Shown: positions 42,827 through 52,263 of the stretch, in pieces
Layout: every line of letters begins with the position of its first letter
How positions within the stretch are numbered: position 1 is the first letter of the stretch
DNA from: Bacteroidales bacterium
GTDB taxonomy: Bacteria > Bacteroidota > Bacteroidia > Bacteroidales > UBA932
Assembly (NCBI GenBank): GCA_017398125.1
Contig: JAFQHE010000035.1
Location: forward strand, 1 to 64,000
DNA: 64,000 bases
Direction of reading: 5' to 3'
Made by a program: the position numbers and the translations under genes
The notes under the pieces: generated by a model
What the model was told of the DNA's origin: nothing
Database searches by the model: none
The model's input: only the letters and a program-made list of their open reading frames with translations

Positions 42827-43687
42827 CTATTTCAAAAGAAGGTCTGCAGAACCCAACTTGCCCTCGGTTGTATAGGCATCAACTGTGTAGACACCTTTTG
42901 TATAACCTGAGCCGGAATCAAAGAATACACAAACCTCAACCTCAGCACCCTGGTAGTCAACCTGTCGGGAAGCGGAGTAGATCATCTGCTCGCCTGCAGA
43001 GGTAAAGAGCTGCTGCTGGCCGCTTGTCATAAGGATTCCATCGGGACCCTTAACCCTTATGTATACAGTTCTTGGGCCCTTCTTCGCCAAAGCGTTCTCC
43101 ACAAGGTTAAGGCATGCCTTAAGTTTTGCAGTACGGCTGCTTCTCTCGGTCTCCTTTCCGGTCTCGGTTACAGCAATCATGCTCACGCCCCTACCTTTGA
43201 CAACAGAGCCCAGCTCTACCTGCTTGCCAAGATCCTCGGTTGTTGACTTGAGGTTCTCATATCTGTTCCTGCTTTCACGTGCCTCCTTCTTGGCAACGGC
43301 AGCCTCTTTTCTCAACGTGGTGTTCAAGGTGTTCAATGAGTCAATCTGCTTGATATATCCGCGCATGATGCTTCTCAATGTTCCCAACTCCTTCTCATAC
43401 TTGCGCAATTTCGCTCTGTTGTTGGCCTCAGTCTTCTTGACTCTCTCCAACAACTGCGCAACTTTCTCACGCTCAAGCATAAGCTCATTGTTCAATGTGT
43501 CATTGGTACTTGAAAGGTTTGAATAATCCTCCTGCAACTGAACCATCTCTGCAGTAAGGGTCTCTTTGTCTACTGTAAGATCATTGATCATTGAGTTTCT
43601 GTCTACCCAAACATAAATAAGAACACCAACAAGCACAACTATTACACCCGCAAGCGCTCCAATCAAAACTTTAAAATTCTTTTCCAT
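42827..43687 (-). CDS. Membrane-anchored coiled-coil protein of unknown function
   Basis: One N-terminal transmembrane helix (residues 7-28, VLIGALAGVIVVLVGVLIYV), then a long coiled coil (about 35-155, Glu/Leu/Lys-rich) and a C-terminal globular domain (about 160-286, beta-rich, MIAVTETGKETERSS, PRTVYIRVKGPDGILMTSG). The domain is probably periplasmic. Proteins of this layout occur across Bacteroidetes as conserved hypotheticals. Its frame contains an exact 9-mer at 42962. It lies 41 bases upstream of hemW on the same strand. Confidence 0.7.
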   Translation of the reverse strand: MEKNFKVLIGALAGVIVVLVGVLIYVWVDRNSMINDLTVDKETLTAEMVQLQEDYSNLSSTNDTLNNELMLEREKVAQLLERVKKTEANNRAKLRKYEKELGTLRSIMRGYIKQIDSLNTLNTTLRKEAAVAKKEARESRNRYENLKSTTEDLGKQVELGSVVKGRGVSMIAVTETGKETERSSRTAKLKACLNLVENALAKKGPRTVYIRVKGPDGILMTSGQQQLFTSAGEQMIYSASRQVDYQGAEVEVCVFFDSGSGYTKGVYTVDAYTTEGKLGSADLLLK

Positions 43688-43890
43688 ATCTTTTACTTTT
43701 TAATTTTCAAGACTCTGCACCTCTTCCCGACAATCTTCTCCACATTCTGCAAAAGTAGCAAATTTATTGCCAAAAATCCACCATTTGAGGGCTATTGGTC
43801 TTTTTTTGATCTCTTTGTTTGCATTTTGCACAATTTTTGATAACTTGCTGCCTGCTTCCAATATTATTAAACCATAAAAATCAAAAAAAG

Positions 43891-44361
43891 ATGAACAGAT
43901 ACATCATTAGAGCCGTAAAATATTTCTTTTATATAGGCATTATCTTTACACTTCTTGTTACCATCATGTTCTATACTTCCGATGTTCCTGAAGGAACTAC
44001 AGTACTTGACCTTTTCAAAGAGGGTGCCTGGTGGAAAATTCTTCTCTTCTTTGTTGTATTCTCCGCTGTTTATCCAGCTATCGGATACCAGAAAAAGGAG
44101 ATCTACTCCAACGGCAACTGGGATGAGAAAAAGAGGGAGATCAAAGCAGTTTTTGAGAATGCGAACTTCGTTTTAAAAGAGGAGACCCCTACATCAATGA
44201 CATTCATTCTAAGGAACAAGTTCATGCGATTCATGAGATATTATGAAGATACCATTGTGCTTGACTACAGCAATGAGCCTGCAACGATCTCAGGATTGCG
44301 TAAAGATACGCTCCGCTTCTCCCGCTCAATTGAGCGCCTTATGAGAATGGATGCGGAATAG
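43891..44361 (+). CDS. Small integral membrane protein, unknown function
   Basis: Starts at MNRYIIRAVKYFFYIG (43891); the longer frame to 43819 adds a leader with no conservation. Two hydrophobic segments (about 10-30 and 45-65) are followed by a soluble 85-residue part containing PTSMTFILRNKFMRFMRYYEDTIVLDYS. I recognise only its general character as a Bacteroidetes conserved hypothetical. The next gene (DUF2007) begins 35 bases downstream on the same strand. Confidence 0.65.
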   Translation: MNRYIIRAVKYFFYIGIIFTLLVTIMFYTSDVPEGTTVLDLFKEGAWWKILLFFVVFSAVYPAIGYQKKEIYSNGNWDEKKREIKAVFENANFVLKEETPTSMTFILRNKFMRFMRYYEDTIVLDYSNEPATISGLRKDTLRFSRSIERLMRMDAE

Positions 44362-44395
44362 GCCTGCCTTAACTTGACTACTAAAACATAAAGTC

Positions 44396-44611
44396 ATGAA
44401 AGTAGTTGGAAAATACCCCAATGCCTTCTCTGCCAATGTTGCCAAAGGCATGTTGGAGAATGAAGGGATTCCTGCCCAGGTACTGAACGAGTACCTCCCG
44501 CTGGTGGCAGGAGTTGTAAACAGTGATCTGCTCAGCATAGAGCTGGCAGTAAGGGATGAGGATTATTCTGAGGCCAAAAGATTGTTGGCAGCCTGCTCCA
44601 ACGCAGAGTAG
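44396..44611 (+). CDS. DUF2007 putative signal-transducing protein
   Basis: 71 residues spanning one DUF2007 fold: VVGKYPNAFSANVAKGMLENEGIPAQVLNEYL and LLSIELAVRDEDYSEAKRLL. Family relatives are related to the PII/GlnB fold, but no biochemical role is established. Its last 16 codons overlap the 3' end of the convergent DUF3109 gene by 49 bases. Confidence 0.85.
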   Translation: MKVVGKYPNAFSANVAKGMLENEGIPAQVLNEYLPLVAGVVNSDLLSIELAVRDEDYSEAKRLLAACSNAE

Positions 44612-45162
44612 AACTCCTCACCAAAAGCATCTATAAGAGGTTCCCGTAAGAATTTGTATACGGGAATCTTTTCTTTTTTACCCTTGGCAAAGGCGTCTGA
44701 ACATATTCTCCATCTGTGAAGATTGAGGGCAGTCATTCCGTTGGAGAACTTTGAGACCCTTATCGGATAGAGCCTGCATGAGATTGGCTTCTTGAATTTT
44801 GATGTGCCGGCATACCAGGCCTTTTCAACAGCGCAGAAGCAGTTGTTCCCTTTGTCAAAACAGGTATAGGCACACTCTTCATCATTGACAAGCGGAGTTA
44901 CAAGATCTCCATCCCTGTCTGTTACGGCAAAACCCTGCGCCTGCAATGCCTCAAGTCCCTCTGGTGTGAGCAGATGCTTATACCCCTCAAAATTCTCCTT
45001 AAAGAGCTGCTCCTCCTCCTTCTCCATAGGGGCGCCACTGTCACCAATTATGCAGCAACATCCGTGGCAGACCGGATAATCACATGCAAAATACTCTGTA
45101 ATAACCTCTGATGAAACAAGATAATCTCCAATCTCAACTATATATGCCATATGATTTTTCAT
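44563..45162 (-). CDS. DUF3109 Cys-rich protein
   Basis: 199 residues with Cys clusters CDYPVCHGCCCI, CAYTCF, NNCFCAVEKA and CRLYPIRV, similar to YkgJ/UPF0153-like Zn/Fe-S proteins; function unknown. The start is chosen at 45162 because a perfect AGGAGG lies 9 bases upstream (45172-45177), rare in this phylum where Shine-Dalgarno use is weak; this excludes the longer frame from 45201. Tail-to-tail overlap of 49 bases with the DUF2007 gene; both frames look genuinely coding. The M16 peptidase stop lies 22 bases upstream. Confidence 0.85.
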   Translation of the reverse strand: MKNHMAYIVEIGDYLVSSEVITEYFACDYPVCHGCCCIIGDSGAPMEKEEEQLFKENFEGYKHLLTPEGLEALQAQGFAVTDRDGDLVTPLVNDEECAYTCFDKGNNCFCAVEKAWYAGTSKFKKPISCRLYPIRVSKFSNGMTALNLHRWRICSDAFAKGKKEKIPVYKFLREPLIDAFGEEFYSALEQAANNLLASE

Positions 45163-45184
45163 ACTCCGATACCTCCTGTAAAAT

Positions 45185-48067
45185 TTACCAGTTGATGTCA
45201 AAATACTCCTTTATGAACTCATTCTCCTTGAAGAGATTCTGTGTATTGACATCCTTTGTTGTTCCCTCCATTGTTATTGCCACCCTGTTGCCCTGCTCAA
45301 GCAACTTTGCCGCAAAATTTCTGAACTGCTCAAGTGTTATCTCATCAAGGCTCTGCATATAGTTGCTGAAAAAGTCTTTTCCAGCCATATACCTGTGCTC
45401 AAACACATCCAGCCAATAGCTGTTGGTTGCATTTGACGCCATAAACTCGCTCTTCAAATCTCTCTTCAATCCCGACAATTCGGTTTCCAGCACAGCCCCA
45501 TTTGCAACAGAAAGCAATGCATTATCAACTATTCCCTTAACAATCTGGGCATTTGCACTGTCTGTCTCAAATTCAACTCCCATTACAAAAATCTTCTCAG
45601 GATAGTTCAACAGCGAACTTCCAACCCCATATCTCATCATATAACGTCTACTGCTGCGTTGTGCAAGCACATTCTCCACATAATTTGCAAGCAGTTCACA
45701 CATCAGGCTATTGCTGAGATTATAGTCAACTCCACAAGAGTAGGTAAGGTTTGTAAAAGAGCGCGGATTGATCATCCTGTAGAGGAAACTCCTCTCCACC
45801 TTGCCTTTGGTAAGGTAATTGGGAACAATAACCCACTCCTCTTTGCTCTTCTGGTCACCCTTTATGGCTCCGATATATTTTACAACATATTCTGTATATG
45901 CCTCAACATCAATATCTCCTACAAAAATGAATACAAAATCCGCCGCATTTGCAAAACGCTCACGAGTCTTGTTGAGCAGTGATGCATAGTCCAGAGCGGC
46001 AATATCCTCATTGCTCATTCTCCTAATATAATTTTTGTTGCTATAGTTGTAGTGGAGTATCGAATCCCTGAAAACCACAGATGGAGCAAGATCTCTATAT
46101 GAAGCTTCAAAAAGTTTGCCTTGCTTGTAAAGGTCAAAGGCCGCCTGATCGGCCCTGCGGTCAGTCATGCTCATATATATTGCATGGAAGAGCATCTCTG
46201 CCTTGTCCTTCTGGGCATAACCCTCAAGCTTCTCGGTATTCTCGCCTATTGATGCCTCAAGATTGAAATTATGGTAGGCATAAAGCCTCTCAAGGTTAGG
46301 TTGGGATATATTCTCCAATCCTCCCATATTGAGGACATCATTCAAATATTGCTCAGAACCGTAATTCACCCCCTTGATGAGTGAATATCCGCCTTTGCTG
46401 ACAGCCCTGAACGATATGGTATCCGACTCATTTTTCTTAAGCACTACTGTAGCTCCATTTGAGAGAATAAGTACGGTTGCATTGGTCACCACATCAGAGA
46501 CAGAAGAGACAATTGATGCCTTTGGAACATCTGCGCGGAATTCCGGCCACTTTACAATAGGAGCATCTTTCTGTATAGAAGGGGTGCGCAATCCGGCATC
46601 GGTATATGCAGAGAGTATACGCTCCGGAGTTATACCCTCCATACCTTCATACTCCGGCATTCTGCACGATATTACAACATTGTCGGACTGGCCTAACATT
46701 GCGGCCGCATACTGGTTGAGCTGGTTCAAGGAGATGGTAAAGAGAATCTCTTTCATTATCTCAAACTTCAACTCTATGCTTGCCAAGGTTCCGTCATTGT
46801 AGAAGTAGTCAAGAGCCCTTTCAAGATAGATGTCATTACCCAAAGTGGCCCTGTTGTCATAAATCTTCTCAAGTTCCCTGAAATAGATCTCCTTTGACCT
46901 CGCACACTCCTGTCCGTTGAAACCATATTTTGCCATCTTGCCAATCTCCGCATTCACAAAGGCTATAGCCGAATATATCATGTTCGGAAGGGTCTCAAAT
47001 GTTATTGAGAAACTCTCCAGATTGCGTATATTCATGAATTTGCCCTTCTTGATCTGCAGATTGGTAATTGGAAGGGTATTGTTTATGATACCGTCACGCA
47101 ACCTTGCAGAGAGAAGTTTTGAGATCGCCACATCCATATACTCCTGAATGAAAGGTACCGATGTGTTCTTGTATTTCTTCACAAGCGGCTCCTTCAATAT
47201 ATCTATGGAGATTTTGGTTTTGTTGTACTCCTTATCCTTGAGGATATAAACCTTTACCCCACTGAAAGGCTCAGGATTGAAATAGCTTCTGTTCTGTTTG
47301 TCAAGAGGCTTCTGTATGGTAGAGAATACAGATTTGACCTTAGTCTCAATAAGGTTCAAATCAATGTCTCCAACCACTATTACAGACTGAAAATCGGGAC
47401 GGAACCACTTGTAGTAGAAGTTTCTCAACTCCTTTGATGAGAATCCGTCAATCCTTGCAAGATGATCAGCCCTGAGATTCATGGCATAGTTGCTCTGAGG
47501 ATAGAGTTCATTCAGCAACTTGTCATCCAACCTTCTTGAGGCATCCCACTCATATACAAGCGCATTCTTGACAAAAGGGGCCTCATCCTTTATATCTTCT
47601 TCATCTATATTAATGGAATTCAGCCAATTATACAAAATAAGCAAAGAAGAGTCAATGGTATTCTGGTTTGAAGCGGGAACATCCTTGATCAGATATGTAA
47701 CATCATCCTCCCTTGTGGTGAATGAGACGCCGTCGGGCTTTACACCAATTGACTTGAGATAGGTAATAATGGTTGAATCGGTAAAGTTACGGGTACCCTT
47801 GACGGTCAGAGCCTCAAGCATTTTGAACATTCCTGTCTCGCCATCCTCCTCCAGTGTGGAGCCCACTCTCTGGGCCACTCCAAAATGGGCATACCCCTTT
47901 TGTGCACCGTTCTTGATCAGTATATATGAAAGCCCGTTTGCCAAAGAGCCTCGCTTTACTCTTGGGTCATCAGGCAGTTTTTCCACATCTTGGGCCACCA
48001 GCATTGTACTATTAAGACATGCTGTCAAAATAAAAAGTGCTATAAGCAGCTTGAAAAAGTTCCTCAT
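45185..48067 (-). CDS. Secreted M16 (insulinase) peptidase, probably catalytically inactive
   Basis: Signal peptide (1-25), then four M16 half-domains over 960 residues. The N-terminal half aligns with Bacteroidetes insulinase-family proteins (GSLANGLSYILIKN; RVGSTLEEDGETGM; VVVGDIDLNLIETKV). Where the zinc motif HxxEH should be (consensus AHFLEHMxFNGTKNF), it reads FKMLEALTVKGTRNF (residues 81-95): both histidines are replaced by Lys82 and Ala86, only Glu85 remains, and the third-ligand EE has become YE (ALVYEW). Hence probably a pseudopeptidase, perhaps a chaperone or partner of an active M16. It lies upstream of the DUF3109 gene and diverges from the TPR operon. Confidence 0.9.
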   Translation of the reverse strand: MRNFFKLLIALFILTACLNSTMLVAQDVEKLPDDPRVKRGSLANGLSYILIKNGAQKGYAHFGVAQRVGSTLEEDGETGMFKMLEALTVKGTRNFTDSTIITYLKSIGVKPDGVSFTTREDDVTYLIKDVPASNQNTIDSSLLILYNWLNSINIDEEDIKDEAPFVKNALVYEWDASRRLDDKLLNELYPQSNYAMNLRADHLARIDGFSSKELRNFYYKWFRPDFQSVIVVGDIDLNLIETKVKSVFSTIQKPLDKQNRSYFNPEPFSGVKVYILKDKEYNKTKISIDILKEPLVKKYKNTSVPFIQEYMDVAISKLLSARLRDGIINNTLPITNLQIKKGKFMNIRNLESFSITFETLPNMIYSAIAFVNAEIGKMAKYGFNGQECARSKEIYFRELEKIYDNRATLGNDIYLERALDYFYNDGTLASIELKFEIMKEILFTISLNQLNQYAAAMLGQSDNVVISCRMPEYEGMEGITPERILSAYTDAGLRTPSIQKDAPIVKWPEFRADVPKASIVSSVSDVVTNATVLILSNGATVVLKKNESDTISFRAVSKGGYSLIKGVNYGSEQYLNDVLNMGGLENISQPNLERLYAYHNFNLEASIGENTEKLEGYAQKDKAEMLFHAIYMSMTDRRADQAAFDLYKQGKLFEASYRDLAPSVVFRDSILHYNYSNKNYIRRMSNEDIAALDYASLLNKTRERFANAADFVFIFVGDIDVEAYTEYVVKYIGAIKGDQKSKEEWVIVPNYLTKGKVERSFLYRMINPRSFTNLTYSCGVDYNLSNSLMCELLANYVENVLAQRSSRRYMMRYGVGSSLLNYPEKIFVMGVEFETDSANAQIVKGIVDNALLSVANGAVLETELSGLKRDLKSEFMASNATNSYWLDVFEHRYMAGKDFFSNYMQSLDEITLEQFRNFAAKLLEQGNRVAITMEGTTKDVNTQNLFKENEFIKEYFDINW

Positions 48068-48084
48068 ATTAATCCAAATTTATG

Positions 48085-48092
48085 CAAAAATA
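48085..48092 (-). promoter_or_regulatory. Candidate -7 element for the M16 gene
   Basis: TATTTTTG on the minus strand, 17 bases before the ATG. No convincing -33 partner. Confidence 0.35.
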
Positions 48093-48109
48093 CAAATTTC
48101 AAGCGGTTT

Positions 48110-48141
48110 TTTGCTTCTATTACCTTTTTTTTTTACATTTG
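48110..48141 (+). promoter_or_regulatory. Promoter of the TPR-U32-holB-ricT-gldH-trmB operon
   Basis: TTTG (48110-48113), 20-base spacer, TACATTTG (48134-48141); full match to the Bacteroidetes consensus. Leader to the TPR start is about 70 bases. Confidence 0.75.
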
Positions 48142-48218
48142 CGTTTGTGTCCTTTTTTGTTGGAACGTTTTTTGAAAGTAAAGTAATCAATAATAATCAC
48201 TAAAAATCTTAAGATCAA

Positions 48219-49142
48219 ATGAAAAAGTTTGGTAAATTTTTTATCATGGCATTGGTGTCCATGTTTGTTTTGAGCAATGCATTTGCTCAGGATCTAGGCG
48301 AGGCTACTGAAATTTACAACAATGCGGCAACTGCATTGAACGAAGATAGGGCTGCCGAGGCTCTTGAGGGTTTCCAGAAAGCACTTTCTCTTGCAGAGGC
48401 TGCTGGTGAAGAGGGTGCCCAATTGGTATCTGACTGTAAAGGCATCATCCCTAAAATTCTTTTGAAATTGGGTAAAGATGCTGCTGCTGCCAAAGATATG
48501 GACGGTGCTGTTGCAAAATTGAACGAGGCCATTGCCAAAGCTACAGAGTATGGCAATGCAGAGACAGCAGCTGATGCTAAAGAGTTTATCACAATGGTAT
48601 ATATCACCGACGGCAACTCTCTTTTGAACGAGAAGAAGTTCCCTGAGGCAATCGCAGAGTATGAGAAGGCTCTTGCTGTTGATCCTGAGAGCGGTATGGC
48701 TCACTTGAGAATCGGTATGTGCAAAGCTCAAATGAATGACGTTGCAGGTGCTGTTGCATCTTACGAGAAAGCTATGGCTATGGGTCAGGAGGCTAATGCT
48801 AAAAAACAGCTTGGCAATATCTACGTAAAACAGATGGCAGCTGACTACAAGGCTAAAAACAGCGCAGGTGCATTGGATAACGCAATGAAAGCCCTTGAGT
48901 ATGGCGAGAACCCTAACGCTTACAAAATTGGCGGTATGGCAGCTGTTGGTCTAAAGAAATATGACCAGGGTATTGAGTTGCTTTCAAAAGCTAAAGCTGA
49001 TGCTTCAGTAAACTACAACTTGGCTAAAGCATATGAGGCTAAAGGTAACGGTGCAAAAGCTTGTGAGTATTATAAACTTATCACTGCAGACAAAAACTAC
49101 GGCGAGTACGCTAAAGCAAAAGTAACAGCACTATGCAAATAA
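48219..49142 (+). CDS. Secreted tetratricopeptide-repeat protein
   Basis: Signal peptide (1-23, cleaved after AFA). The rest (307 aa in all) is a series of about seven TPR-like helix pairs, for example FPEAIAEYEKALAVDPESGM AHLRIGMCK and NDVAGAVASYEKAMAM. It is Ala/Lys-rich with regular codon choice, suggesting strong expression. TPRs mediate protein-protein contacts in the periplasm; the partner is unknown. It is the first gene of a long operon; its stop overlaps the U32 gene's start by 10 bases (ATGCAAATAA). Confidence 0.85.
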   Translation: MKKFGKFFIMALVSMFVLSNAFAQDLGEATEIYNNAATALNEDRAAEALEGFQKALSLAEAAGEEGAQLVSDCKGIIPKILLKLGKDAAAAKDMDGAVAKLNEAIAKATEYGNAETAADAKEFITMVYITDGNSLLNEKKFPEAIAEYEKALAVDPESGMAHLRIGMCKAQMNDVAGAVASYEKAMAMGQEANAKKQLGNIYVKQMAADYKAKNSAGALDNAMKALEYGENPNAYKIGGMAAVGLKKYDQGIELLSKAKADASVNYNLAKAYEAKGNGAKACEYYKLITADKNYGEYAKAKVTALCK

Positions 49143-51115
49143 AACTCACGCCTGATGGCGTGCAGGGTATTCAAAAGAAGACCACAGAGCTGGAACTTCT
49201 CGCTCCAGCCAAAAATAGAGACATCGGCATTGCGGCAATAGACTGTGGTGCCGATGCCGTATATATTGCAGGTCCGCAATTCGGTGCCCGTGAAGGGGCT
49301 GGAAACCCAATCTCCGAAATAGCGGAACTGGTTGGGTATGCCCACAAGTTTGGGGCAAAAGTCTATATGACTGTAAATACAATCCTGTATGACCATGAAC
49401 TTCAGGAGGCCGCAGAGATCATCAGCCAGGCATATGAGGCAGGGTGTGATGCAATCATAGTACAGGATCTTGGAGTGCTGGCCCTTGATCTTCCACCTAT
49501 TCCCCTTTATGCCTCCACACAGACAAATCTCAGGACCCCTGAGCAGGCCAGATTTCTTGAAGATCTTGGATTTGAACGTCTGATACTTGCCAGAGAACTG
49601 AGCCTTGAACAGATAAAAGCAATCAAACAGGCAACAAAAACCGATATTGAGACATTTGTCCATGGAGCCTTGTGTGTAAGCTACAGCGGACAATGCTACC
49701 TGAGTCAGAAAGTTGCAGGCAGAAGCGCAAACAGAGGCACTTGTGCCCAGGCTTGCCGTTCTCTTTACACATTGTCCGACAGCAATGGAAAGGTTCTGCA
49801 AAGGGAGATGCACCTGCTCTCACTGAAAGATTTTAATCTGAGTGACCGCATAGCAGATCTTGTAAAGGCCGGTGTAACCTCATTCAAGATTGAGGGCAGA
49901 TTGAAGAATATCTCCTACATAAAGAATATAGTCAGACTTTACAGGGAGAAGATTGATGAGTTCATCAGGAACAATCCGCAATATACAAGAGCTTCACTTG
50001 GAGAGATAAAGGAGGGATTTGTACCAAATGCCGATGTTACATTCAACAGAGGCTATACACAATTTTTCATAGATGGCCAACGTGGAAAATGGAGGAGTAC
50101 GGATGGAGCAAAATATCTGGGTGAATACATAGGCACAGTTGTTAAAAGCGGCAAGGACAAGAACGGCAACCTTCTCTTTGAATACAAGATTGAAAATAAG
50201 AGAGCCTCTGCCATATCAAATGGCGACGGCCTCTGCTTTGTATCGCCTAAAGGCGAAATCAGCGGAGCAAGAGCAAACAGCTGTAACGGCAGGAGCATAT
50301 CTACAGTTGAGAGACTGCAGGTGGCTGAGAGATCAAAACTCTTCAGGAACTTCAATATCTCATTTGAAAGGGAACTGGAGAAGAATCCTCCAAAGAGGCT
50401 TATACCTGTAAAGCTCACAATGGGTGAATGTAATGGAAAGATTGCTATCAGAGCAGTATGGGGCAGAGAAGAGATGCACTGCAGCAATAGTGTAATGCTT
50501 CCGTTTGAAGAGGGTCTCGAAAGGGCATCAAACAGAGAACTGGCCGTGAAAAATCTCTATGCCCAATTGGGCAAGAGTACCGGAATATTCCACTTCTCGC
50601 TTGATGGCATAGATGAAAATATGGAAATTCCGTTCCTTCCTGTGGGAAAGATTAACCAAATAAGAAGGGATATTGCTGCTCTTGCTGAGAAGAGAATTGC
50701 CGAAATTGAGAAATTGAAGCGTCTTGAATATGAGCAAAGACGCCAAACGGATCCGGCTCCTCAATTCAAGAGAGCAGACGGCATACCTACCCCTCTCGGC
50801 AATACTCCGGACTATAGAGCCAACTGTTCAAATGAATTGTCGGGAAAGGTATATGGAATGAGGGGTGCAAAGAGCATTGCACCTGCGTACGAACTGCAGG
50901 AGGTGGCAAATGCTGAGCTTATGCGCTCAAAATATTGTATAAAATATGAATTGGGGCTCTGTCCAAATTACAAGTCAAGGGCCGCTTCCGACAAAAGCTA
51001 CATCAACAGATTGGGCAATACTGACTTTCAAGAGCCGCTTTTCCTGCTCAACGGAAAGAACAGACTTGAACTGAAATTTGACTGCAATAAGTGCGAAATG
51101 GTAGTTATTGGGTAA
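49133..51115 (+). CDS. U32-family protein (RlhA/YdcP-like)
   Basis: N-terminal TIM-barrel U32 domain (about 18-330) with the family signature ETFVHGALCVSYSGQCYLSQ and its Cys set (Cys residues in LCVS, GQCY, GTCAQACR) that bind an Fe-S cluster in relatives; then a DUF3656-like C-terminal part to about residue 540 and a 110-residue tail ending KFDCNKCEMVVIG. At 660 aa it is nearest RlhA, which hydroxylates C2501 of 23S rRNA, and not TrhP (shorter). It overlaps the TPR gene by 10 bases and precedes holB by 20, so it is co-transcribed. Confidence 0.88.
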   Translation: MQIKLTPDGVQGIQKKTTELELLAPAKNRDIGIAAIDCGADAVYIAGPQFGAREGAGNPISEIAELVGYAHKFGAKVYMTVNTILYDHELQEAAEIISQAYEAGCDAIIVQDLGVLALDLPPIPLYASTQTNLRTPEQARFLEDLGFERLILARELSLEQIKAIKQATKTDIETFVHGALCVSYSGQCYLSQKVAGRSANRGTCAQACRSLYTLSDSNGKVLQREMHLLSLKDFNLSDRIADLVKAGVTSFKIEGRLKNISYIKNIVRLYREKIDEFIRNNPQYTRASLGEIKEGFVPNADVTFNRGYTQFFIDGQRGKWRSTDGAKYLGEYIGTVVKSGKDKNGNLLFEYKIENKRASAISNGDGLCFVSPKGEISGARANSCNGRSISTVERLQVAERSKLFRNFNISFERELEKNPPKRLIPVKLTMGECNGKIAIRAVWGREEMHCSNSVMLPFEEGLERASNRELAVKNLYAQLGKSTGIFHFSLDGIDENMEIPFLPVGKINQIRRDIAALAEKRIAEIEKLKRLEYEQRRQTDPAPQFKRADGIPTPLGNTPDYRANCSNELSGKVYGMRGAKSIAPAYELQEVANAELMRSKYCIKYELGLCPNYKSRAASDKSYINRLGNTDFQEPLFLLNGKNRLELKFDCNKCEMVVIG

Positions 51116-51135
51116 AAAATATGTAATTTTACGCC

Positions 51136-52263
51136 ATGCAATTTTCTGAGGTTTTAGGACATAGCGAGATTATTGGAACTCTCCGAAATATGGTGGACAG
51201 CAATAGGGTACCACATGCCATCCTTTTTACGGAGAGAGAGGGTTACGGAGCTCTGCATATTGCCTTGGCAACCATCTCATATATGTTCTGCCAACAGAAA
51301 AACAATGGAGACTCGTGTGGAGTCTGCAACCAGTGCAGCAAAACAGGCAAACTGGTGCATCCCGATCTTCATTTCACATTCCCAATCAACACCTCGACCC
51401 TTGTAGGCAAGGATAAAAGAGCTGAAATTGAGGAATTTTATCCGCTTTGGCGCGCCCTTGTAAAGGAGAATCCCTGGTTTGGAGAGCAGGAGCTTTACCG
51501 AGCAATCGGTATAGAGAACAAATTTGGAAACATAAGTGTTAATGAGGCCAACTCAATAATGCGCAAGCTTGCATTGAGCTCTTTTGAGGGTGGTATTAAG
51601 GTTATGCTCATAATGTTTCCGGAGAGGATGAACCAGGAGGCGGCAAACAAACTCCTGAAATCATTGGAGGAGCCACAGCCCGACACCTACTATTTTCTGG
51701 TGTCGCATAATCCTTCAAAGATTATAACTACAGTCTTGAGCCGATGCCGTATTGTTGAAGTACCGCCAATTGGACATGAGACCCTTGCAGGTGCACTTGG
51801 AAAAGCATTCAGTCTCAATGAGGAGGAGGCTCTGTTCTGGGCCGGATGCTCGGGAGGAAGTTACGGCAAGGCTGCCGGACTGATTGCCGGAATAAATGAA
51901 GAGAATGAAAACCACACCCTCTTCATAAAGCTCCTGGAGCTTGGAATTGCCAAAGACCACGTGGCGATGTTTGAGATATGGGAGTCCCTTGCGGCAAGAG
52001 GAAAGGAGGCTCAGAAGAGTTTCTGCACAGATAGTCTTGAGATTTTAAGAAAAATATATATGATCAGCCTGGGTCTCGACAGCATATCCTACACCCATAA
52101 CAGGGAGAGGAAGATTCTGCAAGCACTGTCGGGAAAAATAAAGGCAGATTTTTTTGAAAAGGGCTACAATTATCTCAACCAGGCAACTGATGCCATAGAG
52201 AGGAATGTGAACCCAAAGTTTATTTTCTGCGATTTATGCAATCGCATCTATTATAATATATGA
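51136..52263 (+). CDS. holB: DNA polymerase III delta' subunit
   Basis: Clamp-loader subunit with the zinc-binding CGVCNQCSKTG motif and AAA+ core: ISVNEANSIMRKLALSSFEG, EAANKLLKSLEEPQPDTYYFLVS, and the ATT/SRC sensor region ILRKI-. As is usual for delta', the Walker A is degenerate (FTEREGYGALHIA). Length 375 is normal. The start is the ATG at 51136; its stop overlaps the ricT start (ATGA). An exact 9-mer occurs in the gene at 52126. Confidence 0.9.
   Translation: MQFSEVLGHSEIIGTLRNMVDSNRVPHAILFTEREGYGALHIALATISYMFCQQKNNGDSCGVCNQCSKTGKLVHPDLHFTFPINTSTLVGKDKRAEIEEFYPLWRALVKENPWFGEQELYRAIGIENKFGNISVNEANSIMRKLALSSFEGGIKVMLIMFPERMNQEAANKLLKSLEEPQPDTYYFLVSHNPSKIITTVLSRCRIVEVPPIGHETLAGALGKAFSLNEEEALFWAGCSGGSYGKAAGLIAGINEENENHTLFIKLLELGIAKDHVAMFEIWESLAARGKEAQKSFCTDSLEILRKIYMISLGLDSISYTHNRERKILQALSGKIKADFFEKGYNYLNQATDAIERNVNPKFIFCDLCNRIYYNI

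Noticed and set aside
49097..49813. Minus-strand ORF of 238 codons across the TPR/U32 junction
   Set aside because: Overlaps two clear genes; Cys-rich and no homology pattern.
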